Origin: Steinernema hermaphroditum
Lineage: Eukaryota > Nematoda > Chromadorea > Rhabditida > Steinernematidae
Assembly: GCA_030435675.1 (NCBI GenBank)
Contig: CM059621.1
Location: forward strand, 17,484,001 to 17,548,000
DNA: 64,000 nucleotides
Direction: 5' to 3'
In this document: piece after piece, positions 55,868-64,000 of the stretch
How positions within the stretch are numbered: the first letter of the stretch is position 1
How the letters are laid out: each line of letters begins with the position of its first letter
Program-made: the position numbers and the translations under genes
Notes under the pieces: generated by a model
The model's input: the letters and a program-made list of their open reading frames with translations, nothing else
Told to the model about the DNA's origin: nothing
The model's database searches: none

Positions 55868-58185
55868 TACTACTTTCTGTCGCTGATTGTATCACCTTTA
55901 AGATTCGCGAACGGTCACGATCGCGGTAGAACTGGCACAAGCATGATTTTGAAAATGTAAGGGGCTTGCAACCGCACAAAGGAAGATGGAGCTGCTTATG
56001 GCCGGAGTGCGTCTACTGGACAAGAAGACGAATGTCTAGCTCTGCGGAGTGGCGAAGGTTGCAGAAGCGGCGAAGAAGCGGAAAATGAAATACACGTGGA
56101 AGAATGAAGCGAATGAAGAAGAAAAGAAATGCTCAAAGCTCATCGCGGAGTGGAGCCCAATCGTGGCAAAATCACTCGGAAGACCCAGCACAAGATGGTG
56201 GGCGAAATGAGAACGAAGTTGAGAATGCAAACGAAAAATGAAGCGAGAAGAACGACGCTGCAACCGTGGGTGTACATAATGGGATCCGCTTGATGAAAGT
56301 CAATGAAACGGAATAAATGTAGATGTAACGTTGAGCTTGCATGGCTCAAAAGACAAGTTCTTGTGGAGAACAAAACGACCCAGCTGCAGCCGAAACGATT
56401 CACTCCAGCCGAAGCCAGAAGAAGGTCAACGTCAATGGTGTGATTTTGTCTTTCTTGTGCATATATGAGACGATAGGGAGAAGATAAATGAAATCAAAAC
56501 GATCCAGTGAACGAAGAGGAGCGCAAATTATTAAATTGGAACTGAACCTTAGTGATCTCAAAGATTGGAACAATGGGCGAATTTCGATAAAAAGTGATGT
56601 CTGCTTTGGGGAGCCAACATGTTGAAAGCAGCTGCACATTATAATTGTCCATACGGAGTAATAAAAAACGACGAAAACACGTTCAACAATTTCACGACAT
56701 CTTGAAAGAATCTTCCACAAAACAGTCCATCTTCAAGGTGTAATAGAAATCAACATATTATCAAATTGAAGCTGAACCTAGAGATGTCTAAAATTGCAAC
56801 ACGATAGGCATTCACGGTACAAATATGTACAAGTTGGTAGAGACATACGGTCATGTGGACATGCCATGGACGTCTAGACAGTCTACACTATGATTGTGCC
56901 TTCGTCCAGGTCAAGTTTATGCTAATGTTTACGTATTTTCATGCCTCAGCCTAATTTTTGGTCACAACAGCTTCGGTCCAAACAATAGGCGCCTCGACGT
57001 CACGTCGGACAAAGGCCGTTCTTCCGAGGGCGCCTTCTACATCCGTCTTCGGCCCCAGGCGAGACGGACACGGAATCGATAGCAGGCGTAAGGACAAGTG
57101 CGGATAGGTAATGGAATCTGAAGTGATTCGGGCGCTTGAGTGAGGCTCGCATAAAGCGATTTCGCCAAATCAGGAAGCCTCCTTCCGCCATCGGCGCAAT
57201 AGAAAACGTGTTTTTGCACCTCGTGCGATTTACGCGCACGATAAAGCGCTAAAAAAGAAACATAACGTAGATCAGGACACGTCCAAAAACATGGTCATCC
57301 ACTTGAGGGGTCATCTATCTTAGTCGACAATCACGCGCATTTAATTTTGATGGAACGCCCCTTTCCGAGCCTAAGGCAGCGAGCGAAGCAAAATGGAAAA
57401 CGCTGTGCGTCTGAGCCGATAAAAAGTGCTTAATTGGCTGAGCCGAAAAGATGAATGAGCAGAGAGCACAAAAAACGGATGCTGCTGAAATGGGTATTTT
57501 TGTTCGATGATGCGTAAAGCTACAGTAACCAACGAGAGATCAGTGAAAGTTGTCTCTCGCATCAACAGCAACGGCGGCCAGAAACGCTCGCTCTACTGAT
57601 CCGACTAGACGACCCGATACAAATGAAAGACCCACTGGTGTCGTAAATGTAACAATTGTAGTGAGCCTGTTGTTGCCGGCTTTCTGTTGTTGCTACTTCT
57701 CGCTAATTATTTTGCAACTGGAGTTAAGATTTGACTTTGACTGTGGGAAGGCGAGTGACTAATGAAAGAAACCTAAATATGACCGTTCCGCGTAGATGTG
57801 GTAACCGAACCTGGAATGAGCCACTCTGAATAAAGGTGCCCCCCCCCCGCCGATCCTAACGCCAGATATTCTTTAAGAACATATTGGATTACTTGGGAAT
57901 CACCGATTACAAACGAAAATCGCATAGTCGAGAAAGGGTAACACAACATTTCAGTCGGATCGGACCTAACGGATAGGCGAAAAGGAACATCTTCTCTTCC
58001 GTCTGTTTTGACTTCGGATAAAAAGAATTGTAGCCATATCTCAATTTTGTTCGGATAATAATTGGACAAACAACAATCCAGTGGTTGTAGTGAGAAGTAA
58101 TAACGGCAGAAAGCCCACAACAACTGGCTCGTCGCAATTCTTCCGCGAACAAATTTGAATTTTTGATTTAATGAGATCAGTGTAA

Positions 58186-58262
58186 GTGAAAATAATTAAG
58201 CGCCTCTGAAAGGGGAGTCGAACTTGGATCGGCAGTTTCGCACTTACCCACTCAACCACGGC
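58186..58262 (-). tRNA. tRNA-like sequence (tRNA pseudogene or SINE head)
   Basis: On the minus strand an A-box TGGTTGAGTGGG, as in Ser/Leu-type tRNAs, is followed ~30 nt later by a B-box AGTTCGACTCC. Stems are imperfect and no clear anticodon arm forms, so function is doubtful. The 3' part (GTTCGACTCCCCT) resembles the tRNA-like piece at 45505. Confidence 0.35.
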
Positions 58263-59096
58263 ATTATTGGAGCTGGTAAGCAAAGATGCAACTCGTACAC
58301 CTATGATTCAGATGAAAAATTATTGCTTTTCACTAATTATTTTGTGGCTAAAATTAAGATTTGATTTTGACATAGAATACCCACTGGGGAACGCAGTAAA
58401 ACGCAGTAATCCAGTGCCACCCATTTTACGTTACGAGATTCAAATGACAGAATCGTTAATTGTGGTCAACTTGTAGCACAGTCACCACAATTAACGTGTG
58501 GGCGAAAACTGTCTGCTGGTTAAAGTCTGCTTGCGCTTAACCTCGACCGAACCTGAGTGGTACACGTTGCGTTTCTCAAGAGCACAAAAAAAGTCAATGA
58601 AACACATGAAATCCAGTATTTAAACAAATTATGAGATTGATGTCATGTGAAGATTGAGAACGAATGACTGTCACTTCTCCTCAAAAGCAAGTTTTTAATG
58701 ATCACTATATCTCGCTTTGGTAAACATCAACAAACGAATGACATTGAAATGGCACATTCCACTCGAAAGCATCGAGAGGACTTCGGGAAAAAGACGGCTT
58801 TGAGTGTCATAAATCTGCAGAGGCGTCAGCTCTCGCAACCTAAGTCAATCGGACAAATAAGTTTCGATGGATGCAGCTCACTTCGGCCACAAATAGCAGC
58901 ACTTGAGAAAATGATTTGCAAAGGCCATCTCGCGTCATTTTCAGTTCCGAAGAGTGCTCAGAAGCTTTGAACACAGAATGTTTGTGCTCATCCAAGAAGA
59001 GAGAAAAGGTTTTTATTTACTTGATTATCAATAAGTTATCGTAACAAAGTCATAAAACACCGAGCGATTAGTCCATCCACCGGAGCATTCCTTTCA

Positions 59097-60175
59097 TTAG
59101 TCAACAGGGATCTCCTCCTGTTCGCCTGCGGGCTACAAGAGGGGGGAAAGTTTTATCGGAGTTCGATGAGACGGGCAATTACCTCGAGGTGTCCAATTCG
59201 CTGATGATGAGACAGAGCGACGCGGTCAAGGTAGGGTTGTACTTCGTCGTCGTCCATGGTCTTGAATGGTTGTCCCTGGCCCACAATTGAAATACTCGTA
59301 TTCTAAATAGCGCCGTTTAGATGCACAATTTTGGGTGATTGGAAGAAACCTTCTTCGACAGATTGTCCTCGTTGGGCAGCGTGTCGCGAAGGGCCAGCAA
59401 GGCGTGCTCGATCAGCTGGTCAACAGAGGCTGAAGAATACATGGATGACATCTTTATAAAGCTGTGCTATGTGTGTTACACTCAAAGGACCCACCCAACA
59501 CTTACTCTTGTAGGCTTAACTACGAAAGAATGAACTCACCGTTTGAGAAATCTTCCAAGTGACGTTCGAGGTAAGTGCGAGCACTCTGAGATCGGGCTCC
59601 AATGGACGCGGCGTAAGTTTCGACGACCTCGGCAGAAGGATCGGTCTTGATGATATGGGTGCCCTTGTGGTCGTAGCCGGCTATGATGAGGCCAACTCCG
59701 AACGGTCGACGACCGTAGAACTGGGTGTTAGCTTGCAGTTCTGAAGTGAAGGTCCGTCCGTTTACACTGCGCCAAAAATGGGTATCTTACTCAGCTGCAG
59801 GCGGTTGCTGAGCACCTGAAGGGGGACAGGCTCCTTGTAGTCCCAGCGCCAAGATGAGCACTCGGTTTGCAAAAAGCGACTGGAAGTGGATGTTTTGTAC
59901 GTGGGTATGTGAGGATCTTACGCAAGGATTCGCCCATCAGACAGCAGTCCAGCGATGGAAACGCCAGTGTGCTGGTCCAGCTCGTAAATCTTCTTTTGGT
60001 GAGAGCAGAGTTCGTTGGCAGCCCGCTTCAGAGCGACCAGCACTGCGTGTGTCTTGCTCTTGATGCCGACTGTGGCGCTGCCCTGCTTCATGGCCTCAAC
60101 AGCATAGTCGACCTGATGTAGACGTCCCTGGGGACTCCAAACGGTCACATCACTGTCGTACTGGTTGCGAAACAT
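59097..60175 (-). CDS. pas-6: 20S proteasome alpha-1 subunit (PSMA1/PAS-6)
   Basis: Outer-ring subunit of the 20S proteasome. Exons 60175-59922, 59879-59791, 59740-59540, 59429-59350, 59302-59183 and 59132-59097 give 259 aa (human 263). It starts [20 protein letters not shown], the alpha-subunit N-terminal signature, followed by [53 protein letters not shown] and an acidic tail. All are diagnostic of alpha-1. It is divergent from the eIF4E gene 1.1 kb away. Confidence 0.97.
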
Positions 60176-61288
60176 TGGATATCTCTGTAATTGTGGAGTT
60201 TTCAGTCCTCGCAGGACGGTCTACGCGATACGAATGCGAAAAAGGGATACACACGACCGGTTTCTTTTTGTTTTTGGTCCTTTAATCCGCTATTGTTGGT
60301 TGCCAGCGATTCGCTTCCCGTTCTTTTTCCAGGCTAGGGCATCAGTTATGGTCATCTGCTTGTGCTTCTCCGAGCATTCTTTGGGTTTTCGCCTCATATT
60401 TTTCTTTCTACTCGGGTCTTAATATCACTAGATCACTAGAAAGCATTTCATCGTGAGTGTGCTACCTTCAGTGGCTAGCCTTGCCATCTCTACCGCTGAA
60501 ATTCTACAGAGAAGTTCCTCCAAATATGGTTCAGTAAACGAACACGCTGATTCAAATACATAAACGAGGGGAATAACTTCAAAAAAGCTGACTGTTTTTG
60601 AGAGAGATCGCGCGCGAGAGGCGCAGCAATGAGCCGCGAACGGAAGATATTCACCACACATTGTCACCACATTTTGAATTTCGTCTATCGCGTCGGGAGT
60701 CAGCAATATGAATCGTCGTCGGTGATCGGAGGGGAGGTTCGGTTGAACGAGTGTAAATCAGCCGAAATCGTGTCGCCCCTCGATCGTCGACTGTGTAAAT
60801 CGATCGGAATTTTGTCAGTTTTCGTTTGTTTAGCTAATGTCGCCGTTGATTGATAACGAAAAGTGGATGATCATCAACGAATCACTCGGAAAAGGAAGGA
60901 CGTGATTGGCGACTGTTGATTGTTTTTCCCTCGCTTATTTTGATTCTGAGAAGTGGCGCCGGAAATTCCCACGTGAACCTCCCGCGTGATCCGTTGCCTT
61001 GTACGAGTGCCAATTAGTTTTCCTCCGCCGTAGCCGCCAATTAGCGCTGCACGTGGTGCTCCCTTGCTTTTGCTTTTCCATTCGACTTTATGCTATTTTC
61101 CCAAGATGGTAAGCGGATTTTTCTTTCCGAAAACGTAAAGGAGTTCTGGTTTCTTGCTTCCCTTTTTCGGAAAATCACGTGTAGCACTAAAATGCGAACA
61201 CTACCGTAGCTTGCGCTCTTCCAGTTATGATTTCTGTGGACTTTGCACGCTTTATTTGTCATTGAATGACTCTTTCCAGGTATTCAAC
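60176..61288. promoter_or_regulatory. divergent upstream region of PSMA1 and eIF4E genes
   Basis: About 1.1 kb. A TTTCCAG acceptor at 61273-61279 sits 9 nt upstream of the eIF4E ATG and is a probable trans-splice site. The minus-strand frame at 60428-60706 has no recognisable features. Confidence 0.45.
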
Positions 61289-62053
61289 ATGGCCACCATT
61301 CCAGAGGAACCCTCGAAGTCCGAGTCCGAAATTGATGTGGTTAGTAATTTGGAAAGCTCGCGTATAATTCAACTGGTTTTCTTTTTAGCCTTCTCACAAC
61401 AGTGATCTCCTGAACGAACGCCATCCACTGAAGCGTACCTGGACGCTTTGGTATCTCAACGACAAGAAAAACCTTGACTGGCTGCAGCGTCTCCACGATG
61501 TGTGCAGCGTTGACACTATTGAGGACTTCTGGATGCTCATTCGGAACGTCCGACCGCCTTCAAGACTGAATAACACGTGCGACTACAACGTGTTCCGCGA
61601 CCACATCCGTCCTGTGTGGGAAGTTCCGGAGAACAAGAGTGGAGGACGTTGGCTTATCAACGTAGGCCGTTTCTCGCGGAATCTGTTCAGAACAGGATTG
61701 TTTAGATTGACAGGAGCAAGCACCCTGAACTTATCGACGTTATCTGGATGGAAATCCTGATTGCCATGATTGGCGAGCAGTTTGGCGAAGACTCGGAGCA
61801 GATTTGTGGAATCGTCTGCAACATCCGCAGCAAGGGCTCCAAGATCAGCGTTTGGACGCGCGACGCCAGTGACGAAGAGGCGAACAAGCGCATTGGACAA
61901 ACCATTAAGGAGAAGTTGGTGAATGCCGAACTTCCCGAGCACATCAGTGGACCGGTCTTCGACACGATGCGGTACGAGGATCACGACGATGTCCAGCAAA
62001 AAAACTCAAGTCAGATCAAGTCGAAATTGATTATTAGCAGCACCGGTAATTAG
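61289..62053 (+). CDS. eukaryotic translation initiation factor 4E (IFE family)
   Basis: mRNA cap-binding protein of eIF4F. Exons 61289-61339, 61389-61661 and 61706-62053 give 223 aa. The core is KRTWTLWYLNDKKNLDW, IEDFWMLIRNVRPPS, IRPVWEVPENKSGGRW, WMEILIAMIGEQF and KGSKISVWTRD. The tryptophans and Glu that stack and bind the cap (W in NLDW, WE in PVWE, W in SVWT) are all kept. A 44-bp intron after GGRWLIN restores frame. The start MATIPEEPSKSESE follows a splice acceptor. Among nematode isoforms it most resembles the IFE-3 type, but I do not assign it. Confidence 0.95.
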
Positions 62054-62683
62054 AGTACATGGAAATAAGAACTGCTTTGTTTTATTACTGTTGAAAGCTA
62101 TGAGATGGAATTAACCTTAAACGCCACTTGGTTCTTGTTAAAGTATTTATGCGAACTCATTAAATGCGTTGTCTCCGCCGGGTGGAGAGGTCCGACGCCA
62201 GGTGTGACCAACTCGTTTAGCATGTTCCGTTGGACCGGCTCTTGTGGCTACGTCCTAGAAAGCGATAGAAAGCGACCACAGCGAGCTGTGGTTCTTCCTT
62301 GTGTGGCGTTGGGGATTGTAGGTCGTCCTGTGAGTTGAAGAATTGACAATATTTCGGTATGTCGGAAGTAGAATGAAAAGCAGGTGATGCTCATTCATAA
62401 CTCATAAGGTTTGTAGAACTAAAAAACTACAAATTGAGCAACGAACTTCCTCGGAGATAAGTGATGTTTTCCCAGGATTATCTGGATGAGCTAGGCATTC
62501 GGCAGAAGGCACGGCTCCAAGGTCAAAATACGGTGTAGTTTGTAGCGCCACTATCTTCGACGACGTGCATCGATTCGCCGGCGTCGTCTTTTGTGGTGCG
62601 ACTGACGACTGCATCGCATGCAATCGCATTGTCCCTTTCCATTTTGAGAGCCAAATTTTGCATTTTTTACTTCGAATTCCAGA
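62054..62683. other. intergenic, nothing recognised
   Basis: A 630-bp spacer between eIF4E and PEX3 on the same strand. A TTCCAG acceptor ends at 62682, immediately before the PEX3 ATG. The open frame at 62105-62338 is unsupported. Confidence 0.5.
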
Positions 62684-63997
62684 ATGGAAACCGCGTGGAA
62701 ATGCTACGATTTCGTGAAGCGGAATCGCGGAAAGATCATCGTTGCGGGTACTGTAACTGGCGGCGTTCTGTTTGCAAAGCATCTTTACGAGACGAATCAG
62801 CAGAAAAGCGAAGAGCTCCATGTGGATCACGCTCAAGTTGCAGCGGTAAGTACAGTAATCTCACAAAGCCCTTATAGTCCTGCTTCTAGGCTCGATGCCA
62901 GTACATCTTCGACAGCAACCATCGCTCCTGCGAAACCAAAGTCGTCGAACTCATCCCGTGCATTCGGAATCTCCTCGAAAACTACTATAACGTCGAGTAT
63001 CTGATCACGATGCTGCGAGGTGACACGCTAAATCAGGCAGAAAAAGTCGAAATTTGGGGAAAACTAAAAGTTAGCTTTTGGACATTCAGATCTATAACTG
63101 TAAGCTCTATATTTAGGTTATGTCCGTTGCCAGAGTTGTGGCAGCCGCCTACTCCTATTCAGCCCTAGTGCACGTTATGAAGTGCCAGATGTCGATCGTT
63201 TCCGCCGGGATCTACGGTACCATGCAGACTTCCGAGAAGCCTAAGTCCAGCGGATGGTAAGCGAGAGAATTCAGGAGAGGACATCAAAATTACATTCGTC
63301 TTTCCAGGCTATCCTACCTTCCAGAAGCTATATCCTCCCAGTTCCGAGGAAACGACACTCCCGCCCTTCCCTCTTCGCACGCTTCCCAGGAAGTGTTCCT
63401 CCGCTGTATTCAGTACTTCACCTCTGCGGGCATTTCCCAACTCTTCGAGGCAATCTACAACATGACCTCCGATGTAGTGAGAGACATTGAGCTCACGGCG
63501 AAGCTCACTTGTTCTGAAGTAAACGCCATGCTAACAACGCTTTTCTCCCAAGTGGAACAGCTGGATTTGGCCAAATTTGTTGTCCCCGTACGTATATCGC
63601 CTACCTGCACGTTCCTATATCAATGTCTCTTTAGGGCTTCGGGGAGAATGCTTCTCTCAATGAGCTCCTAGAACGTCTCGTCTTCATTGTCCAATCGGAA
63701 AAATTCAAGAACAACCTCCGAAACTCTCTCGATCCTTTCCTTGAAGCCGCGATGACCGTAAGACCGTAAACATGGTTAGGCCGCTCTTAACGTCACATTC
63801 TTTAGTCAATAGTCACAGCTCATGGAAGAACCGAGGCGAAACCATTCGCGAAGATCATTCCCACGATTGCGGACGCCTTCTTCAGTGTCGCCTCGACCGA
63901 TTTCGACTCTCCTGTTCAGAACTGCATCTGCTCGTCCGAGCTCTACCGCCTTTCCAAAGACGTTTTCAATGCTAACATCATGGATTCTATACGATAG
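62684..63997 (+). CDS. PEX3: peroxisomal membrane biogenesis factor PEX3 (PRX-3)
   Basis: Peroxisomal membrane protein that receives PEX19 and its membrane-protein cargo. Exons 62684-62845, 62890-63069, 63117-63256, 63308-63587, 63635-63757 and 63806-63997 give 358 aa (human 373). The N-terminus KCYDFVKRNRGKIIVAGTVT is the membrane anchor/targeting segment (RNRGK then a hydrophobic stretch). CQYIFDSNHRSCETKVVELI, WGKLKVMSVARVVAAAYSYS and the later helices fit the family. The stop is three bases from the window end, so the gene is complete. A TTCCAG acceptor abuts the start codon. Confidence 0.93.
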
Positions 63998-64000
63998 TTT

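Larger units (their letters stand above)
52782..59096. other. 6.3-kb gene-poor region
   Basis: No supported protein gene. Overlapping open frames at 53092-53574 (minus) and 53427-53729 (plus), and at 57000-57239, lack family features. The region holds direct repeats at 55384/55809, short tandem TTTGCGCCCC units, repeated blocks near 57698 and 58333 (CTAATTATTTTG then AAGATTTGAYTTTGAC), and a tRNA-like sequence near 58190-58262. Confidence 0.55.

Noticed and set aside
56040..56760. Minus-strand open frames near 56.1-56.7 kb
   Set aside because: Low-complexity Ser/Phe/Arg translations of a purine-rich strand with no homology.
1..64000. CRISPR arrays, bacterial operons, rRNA genes
   Set aside because: No regularly spaced repeats, rRNA-like sequence or bacterial features; the DNA is clearly intron-bearing animal DNA.

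Overview
The window is nuclear DNA of a nematode, probably Rhabditina and related to Caenorhabditis but not placed further. The evidence is a major sperm protein gene, co-SMAD, LOTUS and eIF4E genes of nematode type, introns mostly of 41-48 bp ending in TTTCAG or TTTTAG, trans-splice-like acceptors just upstream of start codons, and closely packed same-strand genes resembling SL2 operons. I rebuilt most genes exon by exon. Phases are consistent throughout and many predicted lengths match known orthologues.

Layout, left to right. 1-9.5 kb: 3' part of a co-SMAD gene (+), ETF-beta (-), a decayed DD37D mariner (maT-like) with perfect terminal repeats, a UDP-glucuronosyltransferase (+) and RPB11 (-). 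9.7-16 kb: a POLR3K-like Pol III subunit (+) divergent from RPB11, a CLCC1-like membrane protein (+) and a phospholipase B-like gene (-). 16-26 kb: a BRCT/Myb-like gene with RAP1 features (-), an aquaglyceroporin (-) and a 15-exon Twinkle mitochondrial helicase (-). 26-31 kb: a probable four-gene operon (+), PPP2R3C, NDUFAF8, UTP23 and ITFG2. 31-41.8 kb: a forkhead/TBP fusion gene (-), an MSP gene (+), a tail-anchored coiled-coil protein (+), a LOTUS-domain germ-granule-type gene (-) and ER chaperone BiP (+). 41.9-49 kb: a 12-exon Cys-loop anion channel (-). 49-59 kb: repeat-rich DNA with a hAT MITE, an RTE retrotransposon copy, tRNA-like sequences and direct repeats. 59-64 kb: proteasome alpha-1 subunit (-), eIF4E (+) and PEX3 (+).

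The most unusual object is the gene at 30985-32670. It encodes a divergent forkhead domain, then a two-repeat TBP-like core, then an acidic tail, in one open frame. The frame is broken only by two in-frame intron-like segments of 30 and 33 bp. I know of no described forkhead/TBP fusion. It lies head to head with the MSP gene, about 0.5 kb apart. Other points worth checking are the RAP1-like gene, a Twinkle that keeps a four-cysteine zinc ribbon but lacks the TOPRIM acidic motif, a tandem exon duplication in the LOTUS gene, and a hAT MITE carrying tRNA B-box-like sequence in both arms.
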